Assembly: GCF_016862995.1 (NCBI RefSeq)
Contig: NZ_BOOA01000035.1
Location: 1-64,000, forward strand
DNA: 64,000 nucleotides
DNA from: Acrocarpospora phusangensis
GTDB lineage: Bacteria > Actinomycetota > Actinomycetes > Streptosporangiales > Streptosporangiaceae
Reading direction: 5' to 3'
The notes beneath the pieces were generated by a model. The model was not told the origin of the DNA, searched no databases, and was given only the letters and a program-made list of their open reading frames with translations. The translations under genes and the position numbers were made by a program. Below, piece after piece: positions 26,612 through 35,409 of the stretch. The first letter of the stretch is position 1. Each line of letters opens with the position of its first letter.

Positions 26612-27115
26612 GTGACATCGTCTCACACCCCCGCCCCGACCCCGGGAATCACGTTCGCCGTCCGCATCAAGGACGGGGCGACCATCGTGGCCGACCACAC
26701 CGAGCCGACCGCCGACCTGGCCGTGGCCCGCACCCGGCTGTCCGCCCTCCGGCGCGCCTACCCCGAGTCGCTCCTGCTGGTACGCCCGCACGACGGCAGC
26801 GACGCGGACTGGCGGGTGGCCGACGACGACGAGCTGAAGCGAATCTCGTACGGCCGCGCCGCCTCCGTGATCGGACACCTCGTCGCGAACCGCGACCTGC
26901 CCCTGCTCGACTGGGCGATCTCCGATCTGATCGGTGACGACCAGGTCGGCGTGTCCGTCCACGTCGTGCGTACGGAGATGGTGGAGGCCGTCGCGGGAGT
27001 CCTCGGCTGCGAGACCGTGACGGAGTCCCGGCTCATGACCGCGACCGCCACCTACCGGGGTGTTCAGGTCTCGATCCGCTGCTACCTGCCCGCCGAGAGC
27101 AAGGCGGCGGCGTAA
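26612..27115 (+). CDS. hypothetical early protein
   Basis: A 167-residue soluble protein with GTG start after GAGGAG. The pattern (TFAVRIKDGATIVADHTE, then alternating strands and helices) gives no recognised family. Its stop codon overlaps the next ATG (TAATG), which begins a long chain of coupled genes. Confidence 0.65.
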   Translation: MTSSHTPAPTPGITFAVRIKDGATIVADHTEPTADLAVARTRLSALRRAYPESLLLVRPHDGSDADWRVADDDELKRISYGRAASVIGHLVANRDLPLLDWAISDLIGDDQVGVSVHVVRTEMVEAVAGVLGCETVTESRLMTATATYRGVQVSIRCYLPAESKAAA

Positions 27116-28008
27116 TGGCCGAGACCATGACCAGCCCGACCGAACTCCGCGAACGCCTCACCCTCCTCACCGCCTTGACGGCGGACCTCGCCCCGGACGC
27201 GCACCGCCCGCTCATCCACTCCCTGAACATGCTCGTCGACATCGCCGCCCAGCTGCCTGTCGCCGCCCTCGACCTCAGCGATTACACCGCCACCCGCGCC
27301 GACGCGATGATCTACGTCCAATCGATGGAGACCGCCCGGCTGGCCGGGGAGCCGTTCCAGGAGTATGGCGGCGAGCTGCAGGGGCGTCTCGCGCTGCTGG
27401 CCGGGATCCTCGGCCGGGCGCTGGACACCGCCGAGCCGCCCCAGGAGGACGCCCCCGCCAGCGGTCCGTGCATCGGATGCGGCACCCGCGACGGGGTTGC
27501 CCAGCACCTCAACGAGCCAGACCAGCCGGACAAGGTCGTGTGGCGATGCGACGACTGCGACCCCTGCACGTGCCGCAAGGGCGACCAGCACCTGTGTCCC
27601 GTGCACACCTACCCGGTCGAGGACGTGCCCGAACGGTGGCCGATGAGCACCCAGACATCCATGCCCGCAGCGCTCGCCGTGAGGGTCGCCACCCTGCTGG
27701 ACGGCGCCAAGGTCAAGGACTGCGAGCCCGTCATCACCGTGCCCGAGTCCAGGCCCCACGCCCTCGTCACCTGCCTCCTCGACGAGTTCTGGCACGCCAT
27801 GCCGTACACCACCCAGGACCAGCTCACCCACCAGGCGCTCCAGCATTGGGGGCTGGCGCTCCACGCCGCCGGTCTCGGCGTGGACGTCTGGTCGGGGAAC
27901 GGCCGGGGCTACGAGGCTCTGATCGTCGCCGACTGCGAGGACATCGAGGCCGAGGGGGCTTGGGCCGCGAAGGTCCTGTTCGAGCAGAACCCGGGCGGTG
28001 GCCGATGA
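27115..28008 (+). CDS. Cys-rich hypothetical protein
   Basis: A 297-residue protein. The middle has a zinc-finger-like cluster (CIGCGTRD, WRCDDCDPCTC, HLCPVH; about residues 119-162) between two helical parts. It is coupled to genes on both sides by 1- and 4-base overlaps. Function unknown; nucleic-acid or protein binding is likely from the finger. Confidence 0.7.
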   Translation: MAETMTSPTELRERLTLLTALTADLAPDAHRPLIHSLNMLVDIAAQLPVAALDLSDYTATRADAMIYVQSMETARLAGEPFQEYGGELQGRLALLAGILGRALDTAEPPQEDAPASGPCIGCGTRDGVAQHLNEPDQPDKVVWRCDDCDPCTCRKGDQHLCPVHTYPVEDVPERWPMSTQTSMPAALAVRVATLLDGAKVKDCEPVITVPESRPHALVTCLLDEFWHAMPYTTQDQLTHQALQHWGLALHAAGLGVDVWSGNGRGYEALIVADCEDIEAEGAWAAKVLFEQNPGGGR

Positions 28009-28454
28009 CCGCCCTCCCTGATCTCGCCGCCGTTGAGCATCCCGCCCCACGGGCTCCGGCGGCGACCCCCGGCCCGGAGGCTGGCGCTTCAGTCTCCGTG
28101 CCGGGGCTTCCCGGGGAGACTTCCCCCTCCCCGGGCCACCCCTCGGTTGAAGAGGTTCTCGGATCCCTCGCGGTCGCGTGGCTCAACGAACTGTGGACGG
28201 TCGAGTTCGACGTCGCCCTGATCGCCCTGTCTCACCGCTCCTACAGCGGGGACCCCGAGGCGATGTGGGCGGACTTCGAGGAGTTCGCCAGCGCCGTCTA
28301 CCTCCGCAACGGGGTGGACAACGGCACCGTCCACTGGTCCCAGGTGGACGACGAGCTGGCCTGTTCGGAGCCGTCGGCGGCGGCGTTCAACATCGCCTGC
28401 GATCGGGTGTCTGAGGCGGCCCGCGTCCTGCTGTGCGGGAGGCGGACGCGATGA
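28005..28454 (+). CDS. hypothetical early protein
   Basis: A 149-residue protein with a Pro/Ala-rich first 45 residues and an acidic helical remainder (VAWLNELWTVEFDVALIALS). It overlaps its neighbours by four bases at each end. No family recognised. Confidence 0.65.
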   Translation: MTALPDLAAVEHPAPRAPAATPGPEAGASVSVPGLPGETSPSPGHPSVEEVLGSLAVAWLNELWTVEFDVALIALSHRSYSGDPEAMWADFEEFASAVYLRNGVDNGTVHWSQVDDELACSEPSAAAFNIACDRVSEAARVLLCGRRTR

Positions 28455-29476
28455 GCGACACCGTGACCATGAGCAAGGAAGAGTACGACCGGCTGGTCCA
28501 ACAGCTGCGCGACCTGCGTGCGCCGTTCGCGCCGGACCAGATCGGCAAGCTTCCGCGCGTCACCTGTAGCGCCTGCTCCAACTTCAGGACCAAGTGCGAC
28601 AAACACCAGAAGCAGCGCTGCAAGGACTGCCAGGCGTGGGTGTCCACCCAGCACATCCACATCGACTACGTTGGCCACGCCGACGTCACCGAACGCTTCC
28701 TGGAGATCGACCCGTTCTGGAACTGGGAGCCGTTCGCCCTCGACGAGGACGGGCTGCCCAAGCTGGACGTGGACGACCTCGGCAACCCGGTCGGCCTGTG
28801 GATTCGCCTCACCATCCTCGGCGTCACCCGCCCCGGATACGGTTCCTGCCCTGCCAACCAGTCCGACGCAATCAAAGTCCTGATCGGCGACGCACTCCGC
28901 AACGCCGGCCAGCGCTTCGGCGTCGCACTCGCGCAGTGGCAGAAGGGCGACCGGGACAACCCGGCCGCCGAGAACCCCGTCGCCGACGCCGGCCGCCGCG
29001 CCGCACCGGCCCGCCAGCAGGCCGCCGACGCGGCCGTGGTTGTCGATGAGACGTGGGTGGCCGGGTTCGAGGCGCGGTTGGCGAACGCCACCCTCGACAA
29101 CGTCGGCGGGTTCCGCCAGGACGTGATCGACGGCATGCGCTCGCAGCGGATCAACTCCGAGACCGCCAACCGGCTGCTCGCCACGGTGAAGACCCGCGCC
29201 GACGAGCTGGAGAAGGCGTCCAGGGTCCTCCCGAACGGCCTGCCCGGCAACAAGGACGGGTCCGTGTCCCGCTCCCAGCTCACGGAAGAGCAACTGGCCG
29301 CGAACGGGCTCATGACAAAGGACCAGGTCAAGGCACACAACAAGCTGGAACGCGACACGATCGCCAGCCCGCGCAAGGCGGAGCGGCTGGACGCCGTACC
29401 CGAGGGCGAGCCCTGGACGGCGGAGAAGGATCAGGCGTGGCTGGGCTCGGACAAGTCGGGTGGTGATCCGGCATGA
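28451..29476 (+). CDS. Rad52/Erf-like single-strand annealing protein
   Basis: A 341-residue protein. A Cys cluster (CSACSNFRTKC, RCKDCQ) lies near the N-terminus. The core HIDYVGHADVTERFLEIDP, LWIRLTILGVTRPGYGS and IGDALRNAGQRFGVALAQW is the pattern of actinophage Rad52/Erf-type annealases that pair complementary strands during phage recombination. The C-terminal third is charged and probably disordered. Start ATG at 28451 overlaps the preceding stop. The family call rests on pattern memory, not a search. Confidence 0.7.
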   Translation: MSDTVTMSKEEYDRLVQQLRDLRAPFAPDQIGKLPRVTCSACSNFRTKCDKHQKQRCKDCQAWVSTQHIHIDYVGHADVTERFLEIDPFWNWEPFALDEDGLPKLDVDDLGNPVGLWIRLTILGVTRPGYGSCPANQSDAIKVLIGDALRNAGQRFGVALAQWQKGDRDNPAAENPVADAGRRAAPARQQAADAAVVVDETWVAGFEARLANATLDNVGGFRQDVIDGMRSQRINSETANRLLATVKTRADELEKASRVLPNGLPGNKDGSVSRSQLTEEQLAANGLMTKDQVKAHNKLERDTIASPRKAERLDAVPEGEPWTAEKDQAWLGSDKSGGDPA

Positions 29477-29907
29477 GCGAGGCCGCCTACTCGGTGAATC
29501 AGTCCGGGTTCCAGTTCCGGAACCCGGGCGAGGTGCTCAGCCCGTTCGAAACCAACGCCTACCTGCAGTTGCTGACCAACGCGATCGGCCGCGCCCAGCT
29601 CGAACTTCGCAGGGCCAGGAGAGGCGAGGCAGACGCCGAAGAGAAGTACCACCGCGCGAAGGCTCCCTACAACGACAACGCCCCCGAGGTGGGAACCCGG
29701 GCGGGCCAGGTCTCGCAGAAGGCCCGCGACGCCTGGTTCGCTGACCGCCTTCCGGATGAGTTCCTGGCTCTGCGTCGGGCTACGGCTGCGCGTCAGGCCG
29801 CCTGGGATTTCGTGGACGCGCTCAAGGTGCAGTCGATGCTCATGGGCGGCCTCAACAAGACCGCGCTGGTCATCGAGACCATCACCACACGAGGTGGTGG
29901 CGCATGA
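29473..29907 (+). CDS. coiled-coil hypothetical protein
   Basis: A 144-residue helical protein with a heptad-like region (LLTNAIGRAQLELRRARRG). It sits between the annealase-like and HNH genes with 4-base overlaps, so it may help recombination. No domain recognised. Confidence 0.65.
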   Translation: MSEAAYSVNQSGFQFRNPGEVLSPFETNAYLQLLTNAIGRAQLELRRARRGEADAEEKYHRAKAPYNDNAPEVGTRAGQVSQKARDAWFADRLPDEFLALRRATAARQAAWDFVDALKVQSMLMGGLNKTALVIETITTRGGGA

Positions 29908-30419
29908 AAACCCGCGTCAGGCCCTGCTGCCCTAAGGAGACGTTCGCCACCGAAGAGGAGGCGCGCCGCCGGCTGGACCGCGTCCGGTCTCTCGGCCTGT
30001 CCAACCCTTCCCCGACCGGCGTGAAGCATTGCCGCAACGGGTGGCACCTGACCTACCCGGCCACGGACACCGGGCCTTCCGATAAGACCCGGGCTCAGGT
30101 GGAGGGGCGCGACGGTTACCGCTGCGTCCGCTGCGGCGGCCCTTGGGTCAAGGGAGAGGACTCGATCCAGCATCGGATCCCGCGCGGCCGGGGCGGCACG
30201 AACGCTCTGGAGAACCTCCTGCTCTTGTGCGGGGACGGGGTCACGAAGTGCCACGGCGACGTGGAGCACAACCGCGGCGAGGCATACCGAGCGGGCTATC
30301 TCGTACTGACGGGACTCGACCCGGCCGCACAGCCGGTGCTCGTCCATGGACGCGACTGGATGCTGCCCACCCGGGACGGGTCGTGGGCGACCGCCACCGA
30401 ACCTGGGGAGGCGGCATGA
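29904..30419 (+). CDS. HNH endonuclease
   Basis: A 171-residue protein with a C-terminal HNH nuclease: RDGYRCVRCGG, then IQHRIPRGRGGTNALENLLL and CHGDVEHNRGEAY, giving the ordered His, Asn and His and zinc-binding Cys pairs. The N-terminal 50 residues (HCRNGWHLTYP) may bind DNA. It may be a recombination nuclease working with the annealase. Confidence 0.85.
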   Translation: MKTRVRPCCPKETFATEEEARRRLDRVRSLGLSNPSPTGVKHCRNGWHLTYPATDTGPSDKTRAQVEGRDGYRCVRCGGPWVKGEDSIQHRIPRGRGGTNALENLLLLCGDGVTKCHGDVEHNRGEAYRAGYLVLTGLDPAAQPVLVHGRDWMLPTRDGSWATATEPGEAA

Positions 30420-30844
30420 CCACCGGTATGCACCTGGTCACCGGACCTCACAGGCCGGCCGCTGAGCGCCGCTGGCGCGCCGAGGGCGCGAGCATCGAAG
30501 AGGCGGCCGAGCGGATCGGCGTACACCGCAGAACCGCGGAACGCTATGAGCAGCGGATTCGGCAGGAGCAGGGCGTCCCTGGTCCCCGCCGCCCGGATCG
30601 GTGGATGGACCCGCTCATCCTCGACCACCTGCGTACCCACCCCGGCATCCGGGTCAGCGCGTACGACCTGGCCCGGGTGATCGGCGGGTCGATCTCGTAC
30701 TGGTCCACCGCGTGTGCGGCGATGGGGCGGCTGGTCGCCAGCGGGCAGGTCGAGGTGGTCATCGAGCCCTGCGACCAGTACGACCGCCGACCTGTTCGCC
30801 GCTACTTCCTGTGCGCCCGGTCGGCTGATCGGAGGGCGGCATGA
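30416..30844 (+). CDS. HTH-containing protein
   Basis: A 142-residue protein with a helix-turn-helix near residues 25-45 (SIEEAAERIGVHRRTAERYEQ) and a second winged-helix-like half (LDHLRTHPGIRVSAYDLARVI). It is likely a DNA-binding regulator of the phage. Confidence 0.75.
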   Translation: MTTGMHLVTGPHRPAAERRWRAEGASIEEAAERIGVHRRTAERYEQRIRQEQGVPGPRRPDRWMDPLILDHLRTHPGIRVSAYDLARVIGGSISYWSTACAAMGRLVASGQVEVVIEPCDQYDRRPVRRYFLCARSADRRAA

Positions 30845-31299
30845 CAATCGCCCTGGTGGTAGCCAAACTGCTCGACCGCACCACGCACCTCGACATTCCG
30901 ACCAGCGCGGTTGCGTCAGCCGCTGGGACCTCTCCCTCGGCCGTGAGGAAGTGGCGCACGGCCGCCGCGGCCCCCTCATACCTGCACGTGTGTGCCTGGG
31001 CGGATCTCGTGCGCCTTCGGGTCGCCGTAGTTGACGGGGCGGATGTGGCCTCTGAGGGCCTCGCTGTCCTGACGGACCTGGCCGCCCTGCGGAGGCGTCG
31101 CGGCCTTTCACAGCGCGACTTGGCAGCTAAGCGCCGGGTGCCGCAGTCCGCGATCGCACTTCTGGAGCGCCGCCCCGTAGTCGCCCGTGGAGTGGGCGTC
31201 CTCACGCTTGATCGGCATGTGTCGGCCATGGGGTACCGCCTGACGCTTCTGTGGGAATCCGCCGACACCGCCAACCCGGCCGATCGGAGGGTCGCATGA
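30841..31299 (+). CDS. double-HTH regulator, copy 1
   Basis: A 152-residue protein with one HTH near residues 20-40 (TSAVASAAGTSPSAVRKWRT) and an XRE-type HTH near residues 90-110 (GLSQRDLAAKRRVPQSAIAL). It is a paralogue of the protein at 34511-35017: both share WRT, C.WADLV.LR.AVV, LER and A.G.RLT.L in the same order. Role in phage regulation is inferred. Confidence 0.75.
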   Translation: MTIALVVAKLLDRTTHLDIPTSAVASAAGTSPSAVRKWRTAAAAPSYLHVCAWADLVRLRVAVVDGADVASEGLAVLTDLAALRRRRGLSQRDLAAKRRVPQSAIALLERRPVVARGVGVLTLDRHVSAMGYRLTLLWESADTANPADRRVA

Positions 31300-31961
31300 A
31301 CCTGAACACGCCCGTGCGGCACGGATACACGTTGGACGACCTCGACCGGTTCGCCCGCAGCGCAGTCAGCCGGGAGATCACGCGTGGCTCTTGGCGCGGC
31401 ACCCAGATCGGCGAGCGCTACGAAATCGCATGGTCGGCAATCGCCTGGCACGTGTCCGCAGCCGAAGAGGCGCCGACAGCGTCAGAACTCGCGGTGGTCG
31501 GGATGCGAGCCCTGAACGACACCCTCTCCCAGCACCGCAAGCACCACGGGACGAGGGACAACGCCCGGGCCTTCGCCGCTTACTGGCTCGACCTCGGGGC
31601 GCCCTCAGGTTCCCCCGAGGGTGCGACGGTGGAGGCTCTCGCGCTCGCCCAGATCTGGCCCCGCCTGACCCCTCGCGAGAAGGACGTCCTCGTCGCCCTG
31701 GCCACGTATGACGACCACCGCGCGGCGGCCGCGGTCGTCGGGCTGTCCACGCGCGCCTTCGCTTGCCAGCTCAGCTTGGCCCGCAAGCGGTTCCTCGCCT
31801 TGTGGCACGAGGGCGAGATCCCATCCCGGCCCTGGGGCAACGACCGCCGGCGCAAGGCGGGAGCACGCCACCAGGCCATGGCCACCCGGTTGCGCGCTCG
31901 CCCCAGCCGCAAGGCTGGCCGTTCCGGATCGCCCTCCCCATTACCGCGGGAGGCGGCGTGA
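31296..31961 (+). CDS. sigma-factor-like protein (region 4-type HTH)
   Basis: A 221-residue protein. Residues about 128-174 read LTPREKDVLVALATYDDHRA then VGLSTRAFACQLSLARKRFL, the pattern of sigma-70 region 4 with its HTH. A clear region 2 is not seen in the N-terminal 100 residues. It may redirect host RNA polymerase or be a one-domain activator. The tail is highly basic. Confidence 0.65.
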   Translation: MNLNTPVRHGYTLDDLDRFARSAVSREITRGSWRGTQIGERYEIAWSAIAWHVSAAEEAPTASELAVVGMRALNDTLSQHRKHHGTRDNARAFAAYWLDLGAPSGSPEGATVEALALAQIWPRLTPREKDVLVALATYDDHRAAAAVVGLSTRAFACQLSLARKRFLALWHEGEIPSRPWGNDRRRKAGARHQAMATRLRARPSRKAGRSGSPSPLPREAA

Positions 31962-32203
31962 AGACCGAGACCTACCGGGGCGTGAAGCTCAAGGTCAAGA
32001 AGGGTCGGGAGTGGGGTTACCTCACCTACTTCGTGAACGGCGTCTCCTGGGGCGACCACCTCGGCCGCGACGAGGAGAAGGCGCTGGCCTCGATGCACGG
32101 CTACGTCGACATGGCCATCGAGAGGCCGGCCGACTTTGAGCCGTACTGGCAGCCCGGCTACCGCAAGCCCAAGCCGCGCCCTGAGTCCGAGGAGTCGTGG
32201 TGA
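31958..32203 (+). CDS. small basic hypothetical protein
   Basis: An 81-residue protein starting at GTG, with GVKLKVKKGREWGYLTYFVNGVSWG, a compact beta-type sequence resembling other actinophage orphan proteins. No function known. Four-base overlap with the gene before it. Confidence 0.65.
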   Translation: MKTETYRGVKLKVKKGREWGYLTYFVNGVSWGDHLGRDEEKALASMHGYVDMAIERPADFEPYWQPGYRKPKPRPESEESW

Positions 32204-32466
32204 TGGACATGCGCTTCTGCCCCTGGGAGGGGCAAACCCTCCCAGCCGACCACGACTGCATCGCCGGCCCCGCACCTTCGATGGCGCTGACCCTCGAAGA
32301 GGTGGAGGCCGCCTACGGCGACTTCCTGGAGGAGTCGTCCCTTCTCGGCGAGCACGGCCGCACGGTCGTCAACGCCGTCCCCGGACTGATCGCCCGCCTC
32401 CGCCGCGCTGAGCGCGAGCTGGAGGGCTGGCGGTCTACCTATCCCTCGACTGGAGGCCCCCAGTGA
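32203..32466 (+). CDS. small hypothetical protein
   Basis: An 87-residue protein with a short Cys/Trp N-terminus and a helical half (TVVNAVPGLIARLRRAERELEGWR) that is similar to the C-terminal half of the next protein (VPRLIAELRAARADLGRWQSL). Start ATG at 32203 overlaps the stop before it. Confidence 0.6.
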   Translation: MDMRFCPWEGQTLPADHDCIAGPAPSMALTLEEVEAAYGDFLEESSLLGEHGRTVVNAVPGLIARLRRAERELEGWRSTYPSTGGPQ

Positions 32467-32888
32467 GCGACGAGCGCGATTACTGGCAGGAGTACAAGGA
32501 CGAGCAGCTCATGGGCCCGCCCCGTGAGGAGCCGGACTGGGACGACGACTACCCCGTTGACCTGGACGAGGTCCAGACCAGGCACGAGGCGGCGATGCGC
32601 ACGGAGAGCACCGCGATCGGCGAGGACGCCCAGTTCGTCATGTGGGAGGCCGTCCCTCGCCTGATCGCCGAACTTCGCGCCGCCCGCGCCGACCTGGGCC
32701 GCTGGCAGAGCCTCGCCCGACGCTACGAGTACGCGATCACCGCCGACGGCAGTGTGCCGCCGCAGGATGCCCCGCTGGTCGCCCCCGAGGCCACCGACCC
32801 GGTCGTCAATGACCCGTCACTCGGCAAGGCGTGGCAACGCGCCGTCCTCCTGCCCGAATGGACCGAGCTCGGGCTTCCCCCGTTCTGA
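32463..32888 (+). CDS. hypothetical protein, helical
   Basis: A 141-residue acidic protein. The segment AVPRLIAELRAARADLGRW resembles that of its upstream neighbour, suggesting a local duplication. GTG start with 4-base overlap. Function unknown. Confidence 0.6.
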   Translation: MSDERDYWQEYKDEQLMGPPREEPDWDDDYPVDLDEVQTRHEAAMRTESTAIGEDAQFVMWEAVPRLIAELRAARADLGRWQSLARRYEYAITADGSVPPQDAPLVAPEATDPVVNDPSLGKAWQRAVLLPEWTELGLPPF

Positions 32889-32901
32889 TCTGGAGTTTCC
32901 G

Positions 32902-33177
32902 ATGACCGAGACCGACACCCAGACCTTCCCCGCAGTGCCGCCGCCGGTGGTCACGCCTCCGCACGTGAAGCGCCGTTTCGCCGAGGTCGCCGCCCTGGAA
33001 ATTGCGGCCGCCAAGGCTCGCTACGAGGCCGAGGTGGGCTGGTGGCAGGCCGTTGCTGAACGTGTCGAGCGGGACGTGCCGGACCCGGCCGCCTACCACA
33101 TCGGCCGCCCGCCCTACGGCGACCCGAGCATCCCGCCCTTCCTCGACTCGCACGAATCCGGGAGGACGACGCCGTGA
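32902..33177 (+). CDS. small hypothetical protein
   Basis: A 91-residue protein with a Pro-rich start and a helix (EVAALEIAAAKARYEAEV). Start ATG at 32902 after GGAG. It is followed by the GTG of a small disrupted frame. No family recognised. Confidence 0.6.
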   Translation: MTETDTQTFPAVPPPVVTPPHVKRRFAEVAALEIAAAKARYEAEVGWWQAVAERVERDVPDPAAYHIGRPPYGDPSIPPFLDSHESGRTTP

Positions 33178-33319
33178 AGGACAACCACACCGTCACGATC
33201 GACATCGACCCCGGCCACGCCGGCGTTACGACAAGACGGCCGCCGCGGACGCGGTCCCGAAGCAGCCGGTGTACGACCGCAAGACCCTGCTCGCCAAGGG
33301 CGGTGAGCGCCGTGGGTAG
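33174..33319 (+). pseudogene. short gene with apparent frameshift
   Basis: GTG at 33174 opens VKDNHTVTIDIDPGHAG in one frame. From about 33225 the codon usage typical of this phage continues in another frame (RRYDKTAAADAVPKQP, then VYDRKTLLAKGGERRG and a TAG at 33317). A one-base insertion or deletion near 33220-33230 would join the two into a protein of about 48 residues. It could be a real mutation, a sequencing error or programmed frameshifting. Confidence 0.5.
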
Positions 33320-33926
33320 CCGGACCCTCGCCGAGATGGCCGAGCGGTTCGCCAAGGAAACCGCCGAACACGAGCTGACGATCCTTCACAACGACGGGAT
33401 CTACCGCCATCTGCGGTGCAAGAACCCCCGCCACGGCATGTACTGGTTCGACTTGGTCACCTGGCCAGGCAGCCTCGCCATCCGAGGCGACGTGGACGGC
33501 TACATATTCACGCGGACCACGGACATGTTCGAGTTCTTCCGCAGCGACGGGGCGCGGGTCAACCCGCACTACTGGTCGGAGAAGACCGAGGGCGGGAGGC
33601 GTGCCTGCCGGTCCTACTCGGAGGACTACGCGAAGGCGCGCGTCCTGGGCGAGATCCGCGACCTGGAGGAGCGCCCGCCCGGCCTGTTCCTGGCCCTCCA
33701 GCGTGACCTGTTCGACCACCTGCACTTCGAAGATGAGGCCCACGAGGCGCTCGAACGCTTCGACTACCAGGGCGTCCGCTTCTACGACGTGTGGGAGTGG
33801 GACCTGCACGACTACGACTGGTCGTTCCTGTGGGCCTGCCACGCGATCGTCTGGGGCATCGCCCAGTACGACGCCAGCAAGGCCGCCGCTGGAGCCGAGC
33901 GGGAGGCGGTGACCTCCCATGCCTGA
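33312..33926 (+). CDS. conserved phage protein of unknown function
   Basis: A 204-residue protein starting at GTG (33312, or 33303) with many aromatic residues, e.g. FYDVWEWDLHDYDWSFLWAC. It overlaps the end of the small disrupted frame and the next gene. Related proteins seem common in actinophages, with no known function. Confidence 0.7.
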   Translation: MGSRTLAEMAERFAKETAEHELTILHNDGIYRHLRCKNPRHGMYWFDLVTWPGSLAIRGDVDGYIFTRTTDMFEFFRSDGARVNPHYWSEKTEGGRRACRSYSEDYAKARVLGEIRDLEERPPGLFLALQRDLFDHLHFEDEAHEALERFDYQGVRFYDVWEWDLHDYDWSFLWACHAIVWGIAQYDASKAAAGAEREAVTSHA

Positions 33927-34518
33927 GCAGACGACCGCACTGACATGCGATCACAGCTTCCCGATCCAGCCGCCGCACGGAAGCCTGGCCCACCCCGGCC
34001 CGTGCCGGTACTGCGGACTGTCTCACCTGATCGCGGACATGATCGGGGACTTCCGGGACGCCGGTCAGGCCCTGAACGACCAGGCCATGGACGACCACCG
34101 CGACCACGCTGGCGAACTCGCGGCGTGCGACGAGCAGCCGTGTGCGACCATCCTCGCCCTGTTCCGCGGCTACGGTTCTGCCCCCGCGCTGGGCCAGCGC
34201 ATCGCCGCCCTCGTCGGCTGGCTCGACAAGTCCAACCCCCGCACCGACCACGAGATCGCCATGCGAATCCTCAAGGTGGTCGAGGAGGCGGGCGAAGCCT
34301 CGTCGGCGTACATCGGCATGACCGGCCAGAATCCCCGCAAGGGGGTCACCCACACGGCGGCCGACGTGCGAGCCGAGTTGCTCGACGTTGTGGTGACCGC
34401 ACTCGTGGCCATGGCCAGTCTGATGGGGCCTGGCGAGGAGCACGGCATTGACCGTGCGCTGGCGGGTCACCTCGCCTACCTCTGCGAGCGGGTCGGAGCG
34501 GCGGTGACCCATGGCTGA
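33919..34518 (+). CDS. MazG-like nucleotide pyrophosphohydrolase family protein
   Basis: A 199-residue protein whose C-terminal half has the MazG-like helices: RILKVVEEAGEASSAYIGM and RAELLDVVVTALVAMASL, giving the EExxE and ExxD metal ligands of the all-alpha NTP pyrophosphatase fold. The N-terminus has CxxC (CRYCG). Phage MazG proteins may change nucleotide pools or (p)ppGpp signalling. Confidence 0.8.
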   Translation: MPEQTTALTCDHSFPIQPPHGSLAHPGPCRYCGLSHLIADMIGDFRDAGQALNDQAMDDHRDHAGELAACDEQPCATILALFRGYGSAPALGQRIAALVGWLDKSNPRTDHEIAMRILKVVEEAGEASSAYIGMTGQNPRKGVTHTAADVRAELLDVVVTALVAMASLMGPGEEHGIDRALAGHLAYLCERVGAAVTHG

Positions 34519-35017
34519 GCAGATGACCGACACGCAGAAGCGCCGTCGCGGACGGGGCCGGGCTCCCATCCCCTTGGGCCGGCGCGTGCACCACGTGGTG
34601 GTGACACTGGATCGTCGTACGGCCGAATTGGGCATGCCCAGCATCCAGGTTGCGCCCCTCCTCGGGGTGGCCCCGACCACGCTGAGCTCGTGGCGGACCG
34701 GCACCCACTCCCCGCCCTACCTGGAGACGTGCACGTGGGCCGACCTGGTCGGCTTGCGCCTCGCCGTCGTGCTCGGTGCCGAGGTTCTCGCCGAAGGCCC
34801 TGAGGTGGTTGCCCGTCTCCGGGAGCTGCGGCAGAAACTGGGCCTACCCACTGCCGAGGTGGCCGCCCGCCGTCGCATCGCACCGACGAAGGTGACCCAC
34901 CTGGAGCGGACGGCCACGACGATTCCCCCGCAGTTGATCACCATCGACGCCCAGATCACCGCTCTCGGTCTCAGGCTTACCGTGCTCAACGGCCGTGACA
35001 AGAGGGAGGCGTCGTGA
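34511..35017 (+). CDS. double-HTH regulator, copy 2
   Basis: A 168-residue paralogue of the protein at 30841-31299, with the same two HTH units (QVAPLLGVAPTTLSSWRTG; LPTAEVAARRRIAPTKVTHL) and the shared CTWADLVGLRLAVV core. An extra basic N-terminal tail (QKRRRGRGRAP) is present. Two copies in one early operon suggest subfunctions or heterodimers. Confidence 0.75.
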   Translation: MAEQMTDTQKRRRGRGRAPIPLGRRVHHVVVTLDRRTAELGMPSIQVAPLLGVAPTTLSSWRTGTHSPPYLETCTWADLVGLRLAVVLGAEVLAEGPEVVARLRELRQKLGLPTAEVAARRRIAPTKVTHLERTATTIPPQLITIDAQITALGLRLTVLNGRDKREAS

Positions 35018-35409
35018 CGCTCCCCACCTACGAAGAGGCGTACGCGAAGGCTCTCGACCGGCCCGCGTTTTCCAACGGTACCGAGAGCGAATGCTGGTTC
35101 GAGTCCAACTGCTACCGGTGCGTCCACGACGCACCATTCCAGCGCGGCACCGCCACCGAAGGGTGCCCGCTCATCATGGTCGCCTACATGGAGCGGACCC
35201 CAGCCGAGTGGATGGAGAAGAACCGCTCCCGGCTCGGCGACCAGTACACGTGCATCTACTTCCGGGACGAGGACGACCCCGGCCCGGACGAGCCGACCCC
35301 CATCCCCGACCCGCCCGGCCAGGACGCGTTGTTCCCCCGTGAGTCGTTCGAGCGGCCATGCCGGATGTTCGCCGACACGCGGCCGGTCGATGCCGAGGTG
35401 GTCGCATGA
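35014..35409 (+). CDS. Cys-rich protein with a possible clamp-binding motif
   Basis: A 131-residue protein with Cys pairs (CWFESNCYRCVHD, then EGC and YTC), perhaps metal-binding. Near residue 102 it has QDALF, a match to the QxxLF pentapeptide that binds bacterial DnaN clamps; this phage has its own clamp gene 3 kb downstream. GTG start, 4-base overlap at each end. Confidence 0.65.
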   Translation: MTLPTYEEAYAKALDRPAFSNGTESECWFESNCYRCVHDAPFQRGTATEGCPLIMVAYMERTPAEWMEKNRSRLGDQYTCIYFRDEDDPGPDEPTPIPDPPGQDALFPRESFERPCRMFADTRPVDAEVVA

